This document shows, piece by piece, positions 46,547 to 55,080 of a stretch of 64,000 bases of DNA. The first letter of the stretch is position 1. Every line of letters begins with the position of its first letter. The DNA comes from JANQPA01 sp964628385. GTDB lineage: Bacteria > Bacteroidota > Bacteroidia > Chitinophagales > Saprospiraceae. Both the position numbers and the translations under genes were made by a program. Below the pieces are notes generated by a model. That model searched no databases. It was given only the letters and a program-made list of their open reading frames with translations, and had not been told where the DNA came from. The stretch covers positions 50,010 to 114,009 of the forward strand of contig CAZVOD010000004.1 in the NCBI GenBank assembly GCA_964628385.1, given 5' to 3'.

Positions 46547-48223
46547 CTATTCTCTTAGGACGGTTAATGAATTGGGGTCATTCAAAACTTCTATAGCCTT
46601 TTGTAAAATTTTATCATCCTTATTCCAAATTTCAAAATAAGCTGTAGAATCAAAAAGCAACTTAGCCATTTCAGCTTTAATGGCTCTTTTAAGATAAGGC
46701 TCCAGCTCTGACATTTGGCTATTAGAATAATCAAACCCTCTGTTGCGGATGTGTGCCATAAAAGCATTCCAGGAATTGGCATCTACATCAAAAGCATCTT
46801 TGAACTGATCAAAAGTAGCGAACCTTTCTTTTTCTTCTGAGAGTAGCTTTTCGTAATAGTGAAAAATAAATGGCGCCACTTCTTGTCTTAGGTTGATAAA
46901 TTCATCTCGGTACATTACGGTGTCTAGTGGTACGAAAATATCAGGGATAATTCCGCCGCCTCCAAAAACTACCCGGCCATTTCTGGTGTAGTAATTTGTG
47001 GTATCTTTAATTATCATCTCCTGCTCCAGGAGTAGCTCGCCGGAATGATAGCGCTCCATTAGCTCATTTTCGTATTCACTAAAGTCTTGATTTTTGTACG
47101 GCTTTTGGATGGACCTGCCCGAGGGGGTATAATACTTGGCGATAGTTAATCGCAAGGCTGAACCATCACTCAACCTGAACTGCTTTTGTACCAGACCTTT
47201 ACCGTACGACCTTCTCCCAATGATATGCCCGCGATCATAATCCTGAATGGCACCAGCTACTATTTCACTAGCTGATGCAGAGCCTTCATCAATAAGTACT
47301 ACGACTTTTCCTATATCAAAGTAAGCATTTCCCGTAGTTTCATGATCTTCTCTGGAGGACTGCTCCCCCTTGGTATAAACTAACAGATTACCTTTCTCGG
47401 AAAAAATCTGGCTCAAAATTTCTGTAGCCTGCCTCAGATATCCCCCTGGATTTTGGCGTAAGTCCAAAATTAAATTATCTAGCCTCTGCTGATCAATCAT
47501 TTTATCAATAGCATCTACAAATTCACGGTTGGCTTTAGCACTAAATCGATTAATTTTCACATAGGCTGTTGAAGGGTCCAGCATATAAGCTGCATCAAGG
47601 CTTGTCATGGGAATTTTATCCCGCTTTACAGCAAAATACTTTAGTTCTTGCTCTCCAAAACGCTTTATTCCTATCTTTACTTTAGAGCCCTCTTCTCCTT
47701 TCAAAAGGTTTTTAATCCCCTCTGTACTTATACCTATACCAGCGACAATGGAATCTTCCACCGCAATTATTTTATCGCCGGTTCTAATCCCCACTTCTTC
47801 ACACGGCCCTCCTTTGATGGAATTAACGATAACAATAGTGTCATCCATGATCATGAATTCTACACCAATACCTTTAAAGTTCCCTTCCAGTGGATCATTC
47901 ACATTGTGGTATTGATCGGCAGGAATATAGGTAGAATGAGGATCCAGCTCGTCCAAAATACCGTTTATAGCTTCTTCTACCAAGGCTTCGCGCTTGACTT
48001 TATCTACGTATTTGGCCTCTATATACCGAATGATTTCCCCTATTTTACCCTGGCCATGAACAAGTTCCTGGCTGTCGTATTTTTCGACCAGTCCTGCCGG
48101 TACGGGATTGGATAATCTCGCTCCGATGAGCATTCCTACTGCCAGGCAGGTACCCAACAACAATGGAAGCCATATATGTACTTTACTGTTTATATTACTA
48201 CTCTTTTGACTCATTTCATTCAA
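46547..48223 (-). CDS. S41-family C-terminal processing protease
   Basis: Periplasm-facing serine protease of 558 residues. An N-terminal membrane anchor (about 16-36, HIWLPLLLGTCLAVGMLIG) is followed by an S41 helper domain, a PDZ domain (about 112-200, 'GNFKGIGVEFMIMDDTIVIVNSIKGGPCEEVGIRTGD'), and the catalytic core. The Ser-Lys dyad is Ser317 in GSASASE and Lys342 in SYGKG, 25 residues apart as in CtpA/Prc. A ~150-residue C-terminal extension follows. Such proteases trim or degrade envelope proteins. The substrate is unknown. Start may instead be the Met three codons later. Confidence 0.92.
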   Translation of the reverse strand: MNEMSQKSSNINSKVHIWLPLLLGTCLAVGMLIGARLSNPVPAGLVEKYDSQELVHGQGKIGEIIRYIEAKYVDKVKREALVEEAINGILDELDPHSTYIPADQYHNVNDPLEGNFKGIGVEFMIMDDTIVIVNSIKGGPCEEVGIRTGDKIIAVEDSIVAGIGISTEGIKNLLKGEEGSKVKIGIKRFGEQELKYFAVKRDKIPMTSLDAAYMLDPSTAYVKINRFSAKANREFVDAIDKMIDQQRLDNLILDLRQNPGGYLRQATEILSQIFSEKGNLLVYTKGEQSSREDHETTGNAYFDIGKVVVLIDEGSASASEIVAGAIQDYDRGHIIGRRSYGKGLVQKQFRLSDGSALRLTIAKYYTPSGRSIQKPYKNQDFSEYENELMERYHSGELLLEQEMIIKDTTNYYTRNGRVVFGGGGIIPDIFVPLDTVMYRDEFINLRQEVAPFIFHYYEKLLSEEKERFATFDQFKDAFDVDANSWNAFMAHIRNRGFDYSNSQMSELEPYLKRAIKAEMAKLLFDSTAYFEIWNKDDKILQKAIEVLNDPNSLTVLRE

Positions 48224-48639
48224 ATTATTACACCATCCGCCTATTTACAAAATATGAATAATATCCACCAGAAAAGCTAATGGATTTACAAATTACACCT
48301 CAGCCCACTTTAGCTTATGATTTGACTAAATATAAAAGAAGAAAGGATAGAAAAAGTTCTGGTTTCATTCCAAATAAATCGCCTGAGCTTATGATTAAAG
48401 GTTCCGCTTCTTGAATTTATCCTTTTGCCGATTCATAAACATATTTTTTGCTATAAACAGCAAATATTCTTCTTCCTAAACACCCCGCTACAAAGGATAA
48501 GGAAAAGTATCTCTGGCATAAAAGGGAAGGCAATACGTTATTTTTTCTAAAAAAGCCAAGGAAAATCGGGTTTCTTTTGATAATATGTAAATTAAAAGAT
48601 ACTTTTGATGAAAAATTAATAATTCCATAGTAATACTAT
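48224..48639. other. 416-bp divergent spacer, S41 protease / Lrp-type regulator
   Basis: AT-rich, no gene recognised. It holds the lrp-like promoter at its right end and a small TTTGCT/AGCAAA hairpin near 48450. No clean promoter for the protease was found. Confidence 0.5.
48577..48607 (+). promoter_or_regulatory. Canonical Bacteroidota promoter of the Lrp-type regulator
   Basis: TTG (48577-48579), exactly 20 nt, then TACTTTTG (48600-48607): a full match to the TTG/TAnnTTTG pattern. The start site would be near 48614, 26 nt before the ATG. Confidence 0.7.
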
Positions 48640-49137
48640 ATGAGCAAAGGGAACGAAATTGATCAGCTGGACAAGCAAATCCTTTCCATTTTGATGAGAA
48701 ATGCCAAAAAGGCCTATACAGATATTGCTAAACAGCTATACGTATCGGGGGGCACCATACATGTTAGAATGAAAAAGCTGGAAGATGCTGGCATCGTAAC
48801 CGGTTACAACCTGTCCGTTGACCATAGTAAGTTGGGGTTTGATGTCACTGCCTTTCTGGGGATTTATCTGGATAAGAGTTCTTTGTATGATAATGTATCA
48901 GAAGAGTTGAAGAAAATTCCCGAGGTTACCAGCGCACATTACACCACTGGTTTATACAATATCTTTGCCAAAGTCATTTGTCGAGATACCAATCATTTGC
49001 GCGATATTTTGCATCGCATTCAGGAAGTTAATGGCATACAGCGTACTGAGACGTTTATTTCTCTTGAAGAAGGCATTGAACGGCCCATTGCTATTGAAAA
49101 CACAGATCATAAAATCTTGATAGAACCGAAAGACTAG
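48640..49137 (+). CDS. Lrp/AsnC-family transcriptional regulator
   Basis: A 165-residue regulator. The N-terminal helix-turn-helix is 'IDQLDKQILSILMRNAKKAYTDIAKQLYVSGGTIHVRMKKLEDAGIVTGYN' (about 4-55), and the C-terminal half is a RAM (ligand-binding, oligomerisation) domain of about 75-150. The family responds to amino acids or related small molecules. No obvious target gene is adjacent: it is divergent from the S41 protease and convergent with rpoD. Confidence 0.92.
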   Translation: MSKGNEIDQLDKQILSILMRNAKKAYTDIAKQLYVSGGTIHVRMKKLEDAGIVTGYNLSVDHSKLGFDVTAFLGIYLDKSSLYDNVSEELKKIPEVTSAHYTTGLYNIFAKVICRDTNHLRDILHRIQEVNGIQRTETFISLEEGIERPIAIENTDHKILIEPKD

Positions 49138-49248
49138 CTACAACCGGGCTGCCTTTCCGAAGTAGGAACTTTCTTACAAAATGGAAGCGAAGCGATTTTC
49201 ACGAAGGCTTTCCTGAATCTGGTAGGGAGCCTAAAAAAGTTTCACCCA

Positions 49249-49279
49249 ATTGAGAATAGCTTTTGGACATATTCTCGAT
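49249..49279 (-). terminator. Hairpin downstream of rpoD
   Basis: GAGAATA (49252-49258) and TATTCTC (49270-49276) form a 7-bp stem, extendable to 10 bp with one mismatch. On the minus strand a run of six T occurs about 10 nt further on, which is distant for an intrinsic terminator. Confidence 0.4.
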
Positions 49280-49321
49280 CGAGTGAAGCTGGAAGTTATC
49301 AGTCTATTATTTATACAATGA

Positions 49322-50191
49322 TTAGGAGCCGAGGTAACCTTTCAATAATTTACTTCGATTAGCAGAACGCAATTTATTGATAGCTTTATCCTTTATCTGG
49401 CGAACGCGCTCTCTGGTTAGCCCAAACTTTTCTCCAATATCCTCTAACGACATTGGGTGTTCTACACCTATTCCGAAGTACAATTTGATCACATCACATT
49501 GCCTATCGGTGAGTGTACTTAAAGAACGTTCGATCTCGCGGCGCAGGGACTGGTTGTAGTCGAGTTCCTGGTCTGTCTCTGGCGTGCTGGAATTTTCCAA
49601 AACATCCAAAAGGGAATTATCTTCTCCTTCTACGAAAGGTGCATCCATAGAGACGTGACGTGCAGCGACACCCAGTGTGGTTTCTACTTCTTCTGTAGGA
49701 ATTTCAAGGGTATCTGCCAGTTCATCAGAGGAAGGTTCTCTTTCGTACTCCTGCTCTAACTCAGAGAAGGCTTTATTAATCTTATTAAGCGAACCTACTT
49801 TGTTTAGGGGAAGACGTACAATACGAGACTGCTCGGCCAGAGCCTGGAGGATGGACTGACGAATCCACCAAACGGCATAAGAAATGAACTTAAATCCTCT
49901 AGTTTCATCGAAACGTTGAGCGGCTTTGATCAGTCCAAGGTTCCCCTCATTGATGAGATCACTCAGGGAAAGGCCCTGATTTTGGTATTGTTTGGCTACT
50001 GATACAACGAATCTAAGGTTAGCTTTGGTCAGTTTTTCTAGGGCCGCCTGGTCACCCTGCTTAATACGCTTGGCTAATTCTACTTCCTCCTCTGGGGTCA
50101 GTAAATCTACCTTGCCTATTTCCTGCAAATACTTCTCCAGCGACTGACTCTCACGATTAGTAATAGACTTAGTAATCTTAAGCTGTCTCAT
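49322..50191 (-). CDS. rpoD: Primary RNA polymerase sigma factor, short Bacteroidota type
   Basis: Housekeeping sigma-70 factor of 289 residues. It lacks region 1.1 and the long non-conserved region, as is known for the Bacteroidota primary sigma. Region 1.2 begins at 'LEKYLQEIGKVDLLTPEEEVELAKRIKQGD'. Region 2 has 'NLRFVVSVAKQYQNQGLSLSDLINEGNLGLIKAAQRFDETRGFKFISYAVWWIRQSI'. Region 3 and region 4 ('LTDRQCDVIKLYFGIGVEHPMSLEDIGEKFGLTRERVRQIKDKAI') follow. It would recognise the TTG/TAnnTTTG promoters seen in this window, including its own. Confidence 0.95.
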   Translation of the reverse strand: MRQLKITKSITNRESQSLEKYLQEIGKVDLLTPEEEVELAKRIKQGDQAALEKLTKANLRFVVSVAKQYQNQGLSLSDLINEGNLGLIKAAQRFDETRGFKFISYAVWWIRQSILQALAEQSRIVRLPLNKVGSLNKINKAFSELEQEYEREPSSDELADTLEIPTEEVETTLGVAARHVSMDAPFVEGEDNSLLDVLENSSTPETDQELDYNQSLRREIERSLSTLTDRQCDVIKLYFGIGVEHPMSLEDIGEKFGLTRERVRQIKDKAINKLRSANRSKLLKGYLGS

Positions 50192-50618
50192 TTATTATGT
50201 ACGTTTTATTAGTTTTACTAAATAGAAACTGCGTTATCATGTGAATTTGGGGAAGGATATGAATGGGAATTATGATAAAAGGGAGGCGGCCTTCGGTAGT
50301 ACTAACCGTAAAGGCTAAGCATAACAGCTTCTTTTCAAACCTCTTGAGCATCTAACTTTTGCTTTACTCTTTTGCGTTACAGCGTACAAAAATAGTCTAT
50401 TCATGTTATGTTGTCAAGTTACTTTTGTTTTTAGCTACATTTTGATCCTGTTTTTGATAATCGAAATTTCTCTTTTTCAATAGCTTAAAATTTTATTTGG
50501 AAAAATGGTTTTTTTATATTTTATTGTGATTGACGGATATAAAAAAAATGAAAGAATAATTTAAAAATTGTTTCGTCAAACCGAGGAATTTTACAGTCTC
50601 GCAAATATGATTTAGTAT
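50192..50618. other. 427-bp divergent spacer with long rpoD leader
   Basis: No gene recognised. It carries the rpoD promoter (50387-50417) and an implied rpoD 5' leader of about 190 nt. The promoter of the START-like gene must also be here but was not identified. Confidence 0.5.
50387..50417 (-). promoter_or_regulatory. Canonical Bacteroidota promoter of rpoD
   Basis: On the minus strand TTG (50415-50417), exactly 20 nt, then TATTTTTG (50387-50394). Both elements and spacing match the consensus. The start would be near 50380, giving an unusually long leader of ~190 nt. Confidence 0.7.
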
Positions 50619-50996
50619 ATGGAACGAGTAAGTCTCACACAGGAATATATTTTTAAAGCCTCCCCTACCATCCTGTATAAATTCTTCACAACTCCCTCCT
50701 GTCTGATCCGTTGGTTTTGCAACGAAGTTGATATAAGTGGCGATACTTTTACTTTCATTTGGAATGGCTCCGAAGAAGTGGCTAATATGGTTTCCAACGA
50801 AGAAGATGAACTTATCCGTTTTGAGTGGGAAGATGGCGAGGAAGGCGAATATCTTGAATTCAAAATCGAGCGCTCTCCGGTTACCGGTGAAACGATACTA
50901 CACGTAACAGAATTTTGTGATGATGATGAAGTAGATGATCAAAAGCAGTATTGGAACAATTTAATGGATCAACTCCGAAAAGAAACCGGCGGATAG
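50619..50996 (+). CDS. START-like domain protein
   Basis: A 125-residue acidic protein resembling the small START/AHSA1-like proteins conserved in Bacteroidota ('YIFKASPTILYKFFTTPSCLIRWFCNEVDISGDTFTFIWNGSEEVANM'). The fold is a helix-grip cavity that could bind a hydrophobic ligand; no function is established that I can rely on. The last residues include 'DQKQYWNNLMDQLRKETGG'. It precedes the large nuclease-like gene by 12 bp and is probably co-transcribed with it. Confidence 0.75.
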   Translation: MERVSLTQEYIFKASPTILYKFFTTPSCLIRWFCNEVDISGDTFTFIWNGSEEVANMVSNEEDELIRFEWEDGEEGEYLEFKIERSPVTGETILHVTEFCDDDEVDDQKQYWNNLMDQLRKETGG

Positions 50997-51008
50997 TCGG
51001 CATTTCCT

Positions 51009-53717
51009 ATGAAATTATATTTTGGCCTTTCCTTCGATGATTCCTATCATCCTGAACCTCCTATGAAAACGGGTGGCACCCACTTTGCCGGCACAAGCGG
51101 GCTGATAAAAATCCTGGAAAAACACTACGGATGTACTACCTACCAGAACAATGTGGACTACCTAAGGATAGAGCAGTACCGGCAGGCTCTGAAGAAGCAC
51201 CTTTCAAACAACAAAAATACCTTTTATGAAGCTTCTTTTCTGGCTGATCAGTTTGCTACAGCCACCGAGCTACTTTCGCGCCGAGATGAACTTAAGCGAG
51301 CGGGCTGGAACTTCTCTGATGCCGGAGTCGCTCTTCCGGAGCGACTTCAGTGCCTGCTTGAACTCGAAAAGATTGTACAGGATGGTGGTCTGGCGTATGG
51401 CTTTGCCGACCGCCTGGATCATCTTTGCAAAATTGCTCCTGAAAGGGTACAAAGGATAAAGCGTATTGATGTTTGCAATCCCAGAAATTTACTCCCTCCG
51501 GAGGTTTGCAGACTTTTAGATGTTATGGCTCAAACGGGCGTGGAGGTTTCTTATTTTGAGACCTATGAGCCACTCCCTAGCAAACCGGATCTCAGGCATT
51601 TTCAGCAACAGCTCACCGAACAGCTATCTCCTACTGATAGGATTAGCGCCAAAGGTGATGGGAGCTTGGTCATTTTGAAGGGTCAAAATGAGTCAGAGTT
51701 AGCAGCATTTTTGGCCAAAGTGGCTAAAGATAATCCGGGATTTTCTCCACTGACCCTGTTGCCCAGAAAGACGAGAATTCTGGATAATGCATTTATTCAG
51801 GAAGGCTTACCCTGTATGGGAATTTCTACAGCCTCCCTGGCCCGTCCGGCGCTACAGTTGCTCAAGTTAGTGACTACCTTTATCTGGCAGCCATTGAATC
51901 CTTTCAAGGTTTTGGAATTCTTATCTCTTCCCATAAAGCCGCTGGATGAAGAGCTAGCCAATCAATTGGCTATTAAAATGACACAAACCCCCGGCGTACA
52001 CAGCGATGCCTGGTATGCTGCCATTAGCCAGTATTTTGAACAAACGGACCAGAAAGCTTTGACTGACCGCAGAATAAAACCTGAAGACATCAGAGCACAG
52101 TACAAATTTTGGTTTGACCGGAAGCGCTATGAACTTTCTGAACAAGCGCCCAAAGAGGAAGTAATTACTATTTTTCGATATATTCAGGTTTGGGCACGTG
52201 ATTTATTTGACGAAAAGACCAATAATAAGCCTTCTTTGATGATTCTCAGCGAGCAAGCCCAACAGCTAACTGAGCTGCTTACGGCTCTACCGGAAACACA
52301 TTTGAGTGCGCTGGAGTTTGAGCGCATTGTTAGAACCATTTACGAGCCTGCTCCCATTCAGTTCAGGCCATCCGAAAAAGGGCACTGGCCATTTATCCAT
52401 CATCCTGGCTCTGTTTATCGCAACTGCCATCAATTAATTTGGTGGGGATTTATTCAGGATGAACCGGCTCATTTTTTTTCCAGATGGTACAAGGTTGAAC
52501 GTAGCTATCTCGAAGGACAAGGTATCAAGCTCCTTAACCCCACTCAAGAAAACCAGCTTCTGGTATGGAGCAGAAAAAACCCTGTCTTACGATGCCGCGA
52601 CCAATTGATCTTGTGTATTCCGGAAAAGGTTTTGGGAAAAGCTACCAATGCACATCCTCTGATGGGAGAACTCCAGGCCATTTTTGATAATATAGATGCG
52701 CTGACAATCGATCTAAAATCAGAGCACAATAATGAACAACTACTCAAACACCTTAATTTACCACGGAAAGTACAGATTCCTTCCAGGGAACCAGGCAGGC
52801 CTCAGGCCATTGTTCAAATGCAGCAATCACAACGTCTAAAAACCAGAGCCACAGAGACTTTCACCAGTCTGAATGATTTGTTTTTCTATCCGCATAAATG
52901 GGCTTTCCGATACCAACTAAAATTTAACAAAAATACCATTCTTAGTATCGTCAAAGATCATACTTTGATGGGCAATCTTTCTCATAAGTTACTGGAAAAG
53001 CTATTACAGGCTGATCCTTTCAACTGGAGCAGATCAGAAGTATATCAATGGATTGAGGAAGAAAGTAAAAAATTATTCGTCAAAGAAGGCGCCGTGCTAT
53101 TGCTCTATGGTAAAGAGCCTATCAGAGTAGGGTTTATTAAAAAAATGCAGTATGCCGCCTGGAGCCTAATTAACCTGATCAAGAGCAATAATTGGACCGT
53201 TTATGGAGTGGAGCTTCCTATCGAAGAAGCTTTCAAAGACATACAAATTAAAGGAAGGATTGATCTTGTATTGCAACGCGGCAAAGAGCTGGCAATTATA
53301 GACCTCAAATGGCGGGGGATCAGCTACAGAACAGATATGATCAGAAATGAGGAAGACTTGCAGCTTGTTTTGTATGCCCAAGTATTACAACACGACAGAA
53401 CCTGGCCCCACACCGCCTACTACATTATTGAAAGAGGCACAATGATTGCCAGAAATAACGAGGCGTTTGAAGAAATCAGCGGCATCAATCCCAGTGCTGA
53501 CAGGATGGAAGTCAATCAGCAGATTCTTGACAAAATGTACGCTACTTTCTCCTGGCGACAAGCGCAGCTAAAGAAAGGCCTCCTGGAAATACGATGTGCA
53601 CAAACAGCCCAGCAGCTGGAAGAGTTCTACGGCGCTGAATTGATGGATGTCCTCGAAATGAAAACCGAAGATGCCAGGTACGACGATTATCGGGTGCTAA
53701 TCGGTCTGGTAGTCTAA
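51009..53717 (+). CDS. PD-(D/E)XK nuclease-family protein, AddB/RecC-like
   Basis: A 902-residue protein. The C-terminal part is a RecB/Cas4-type PD-(D/E)XK nuclease fold: 'LMGNLSHKLLEKLL' (His of the first motif), then GRID (Asp752), 'LAIIDLKW' (Asp765-x-Lys767) and a downstream 'EEDLQLVLYAQVL' (QxxxY). The N-terminal ~550 residues resemble the degenerate helicase-like region of AddB/RecC ('GLPCMGISTASLARPALQLLKL', 'FLSLPIKP') with no Walker A motif. The iron-sulphur Cys cluster of AddB is not seen. A role in double-strand-break processing with an AddA/UvrD-like partner is inferred; no partner is in this window. Confidence 0.8.
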   Translation: MKLYFGLSFDDSYHPEPPMKTGGTHFAGTSGLIKILEKHYGCTTYQNNVDYLRIEQYRQALKKHLSNNKNTFYEASFLADQFATATELLSRRDELKRAGWNFSDAGVALPERLQCLLELEKIVQDGGLAYGFADRLDHLCKIAPERVQRIKRIDVCNPRNLLPPEVCRLLDVMAQTGVEVSYFETYEPLPSKPDLRHFQQQLTEQLSPTDRISAKGDGSLVILKGQNESELAAFLAKVAKDNPGFSPLTLLPRKTRILDNAFIQEGLPCMGISTASLARPALQLLKLVTTFIWQPLNPFKVLEFLSLPIKPLDEELANQLAIKMTQTPGVHSDAWYAAISQYFEQTDQKALTDRRIKPEDIRAQYKFWFDRKRYELSEQAPKEEVITIFRYIQVWARDLFDEKTNNKPSLMILSEQAQQLTELLTALPETHLSALEFERIVRTIYEPAPIQFRPSEKGHWPFIHHPGSVYRNCHQLIWWGFIQDEPAHFFSRWYKVERSYLEGQGIKLLNPTQENQLLVWSRKNPVLRCRDQLILCIPEKVLGKATNAHPLMGELQAIFDNIDALTIDLKSEHNNEQLLKHLNLPRKVQIPSREPGRPQAIVQMQQSQRLKTRATETFTSLNDLFFYPHKWAFRYQLKFNKNTILSIVKDHTLMGNLSHKLLEKLLQADPFNWSRSEVYQWIEEESKKLFVKEGAVLLLYGKEPIRVGFIKKMQYAAWSLINLIKSNNWTVYGVELPIEEAFKDIQIKGRIDLVLQRGKELAIIDLKWRGISYRTDMIRNEEDLQLVLYAQVLQHDRTWPHTAYYIIERGTMIARNNEAFEEISGINPSADRMEVNQQILDKMYATFSWRQAQLKKGLLEIRCAQTAQQLEEFYGAELMDVLEMKTEDARYDDYRVLIGLVV

Positions 53718-54035
53718 CTATTCCGCCTCCGGTGCTAATTTAACTTCTAGGCCGTCAATAGCATCGGTTAGCCTCACCTGGCAGCCCAAACGCGAGTTAT
53801 CTTCTACAAAGAAAGCCTGATCCAGCATATCTTCTTCATCTTCCGACATCTCAGGAAGTTCGTGGTCACTGAGAATATATATATGACAAGTAGAACATAA
53901 AGCCATCCCACCACAGGTTCCCTTCACTGGTAATTCATAAGCCTTAGCCAGTTCCATCATATTCATATTCATGTCGGTGGGTGCTTCCAGCTCATGCCTT
54001 TTATCGTCTCTGTCGATTATCGCTATTTTGATCAT
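53718..54035 (-). CDS. [2Fe-2S] ferredoxin, adrenodoxin type
   Basis: Small electron carrier of 105 residues. The cluster ligands are Cys41, Cys47, Cys50 and Cys85 in the spacing C-x5-C-x2-C-x34-C typical of vertebrate-type (adrenodoxin-like) ferredoxins. It is acidic, with 'SEDEEDMLDQAFFVEDNSRLGCQVRL' before the last Cys. The partner reductase and oxidase are unknown; biosynthetic or cytochrome P450-linked roles occur in the family. Its stop codon abuts that of the convergent nuclease gene with no base between them. The Cys-rich and MOSC genes lie 100 bp upstream on the same strand. Confidence 0.92.
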   Translation of the reverse strand: MIKIAIIDRDDKRHELEAPTDMNMNMMELAKAYELPVKGTCGGMALCSTCHIYILSDHELPEMSEDEEDMLDQAFFVEDNSRLGCQVRLTDAIDGLEVKLAPEAE

Positions 54036-54134
54036 CTTCGATTATTATTTTAAAACTGCGCGAAATTAGCAAGTTTATTAATAACCGAAAAGATTAACCC
54101 GTCTATTGTTTTTCAATTTTACAGGTGCAGAGTT

Positions 54135-54407
54135 CTAGCGGGTAGACACGCTATCTGTCACCGTCAATTCTTTAATTTCATCTTCCAGCCAACCATCCAG
54201 ATTGTGATACCAATCTACGTGAGGCGGCATGGCACGACAACCCCCAGCAAACGGTATACAAGCGGTGTGGGTCCACTGTTTTCCACAATCAGGGCATTTG
54301 GCAGCTGTATCGAAGGTATTCCAGACACAACCACAGGTACATTGCCAGTGGGGACGGCCATCCGGTTCCCATCCGCACTTTGGGCACGCGATTTTCACAT
54401 CACTCAT
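54135..54407 (-). CDS. Cys-rich small protein, zinc-ribbon-like
   Basis: A 90-residue protein I cannot assign to a function. It holds nine Cys within the first 57 residues (C8, C11, C23, C25, C27, C38, C41, C50, C57), including CPKC and CPDC pairs of rubredoxin/zinc-ribbon type and a central CTCGC. The last 30 residues are acidic. It starts inside the MOSC gene (8-bp overlap), so the two are translationally coupled. A metal-binding or cluster-carrying partner for the MOSC protein is possible. Confidence 0.7.
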   Translation of the reverse strand: MSDVKIACPKCGWEPDGRPHWQCTCGCVWNTFDTAAKCPDCGKQWTHTACIPFAGGCRAMPPHVDWYHNLDGWLEDEIKELTVTDSVSTR

Positions 54408-54894
54408 TTTCTATCAGCTTTTTTACTATTTTAACTGCATCTCCCAATCTGATAGTTCCACCCTGTAACACTTTTGTAGTAATCCCACCGTGCCCACGCA
54501 TGGCATTATAGCCTCCTTCTCCGAGATTGGCTTCCATTCTTGAGCAGGGATAACAAAATCCTGTACCTTCCAAAATGACATCTCCTATCGTGAATTGGTC
54601 ATCCCTCAGAGCCAATAAATTAATGCCGGATACCACTATATTTCTTCTGGTCAGTTTGGGATCAATATAATCTTTTCCCAAAAGTTGTGCTACTGCATCG
54701 AGGTGCTCTTTTTGGATTAGGGTCACTTGACGCTTGCCTTCCTGGCGTTTGTAGTGATCTCCAAGCAGTCCTTCCTCTAATGTTACCTCTACTGCTTCAA
54801 TAGCGTGTAGGTCGCCTCTTTTTTCAGGCCGGATACCTATCCATTCCACTTTACCTGTCTGTGGTAGTATGTCCTTTAAATCTTTAATAGTCAT
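54400..54894 (-). CDS. MOSC domain protein
   Basis: A 164-residue MOSC (molybdenum cofactor sulfurase C-terminal) domain protein. Family residues: 'GDHYKRQEGKRQVTLIQKEHLDAVAQLLG' (about 45-73), 'LTRRNIVVSGINLLAL', 'GDVILEGTGFCYPCSRMEANLGEGGYNAMRGHGGITTKVLQGG' with Cys114 and Cys117. Stand-alone MOSC proteins (YiiM/YuaD-like) act as molybdenum-dependent reductases of N-hydroxylated compounds or as sulfur carriers. Encoded first in a MOSC / Cys-rich / ferredoxin set, which fits a small redox pathway. Confidence 0.85.
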   Translation of the reverse strand: MTIKDLKDILPQTGKVEWIGIRPEKRGDLHAIEAVEVTLEEGLLGDHYKRQEGKRQVTLIQKEHLDAVAQLLGKDYIDPKLTRRNIVVSGINLLALRDDQFTIGDVILEGTGFCYPCSRMEANLGEGGYNAMRGHGGITTKVLQGGTIRLGDAVKIVKKLIENE

Positions 54895-54911
54895 GTTCCT
54901 GTTTTTCCCAA

Positions 54912-54919
54912 CAAAATTA
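54912..54919 (-). promoter_or_regulatory. -7 element upstream of the MOSC gene
   Basis: TAATTTTG on the minus strand matches TAnnTTTG; no TTG at the -33 distance. The predicted start is ~11 nt before the ATG. Confidence 0.4.
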
Positions 54920-55080
54920 CAGATAATAGCTTGCTTTGATGGTCTTTTTTATGGGAAGAATAAACAAAAACTGGCCTTGCTCATCTTCTTGGGAAAGCCG
55001 GCAGTAAGCAAATTTCGATTCTAACATTCATCCATCAGGTAAATTTCTTTGATCTCGTTAAAACATCTATGCCAGATGCT

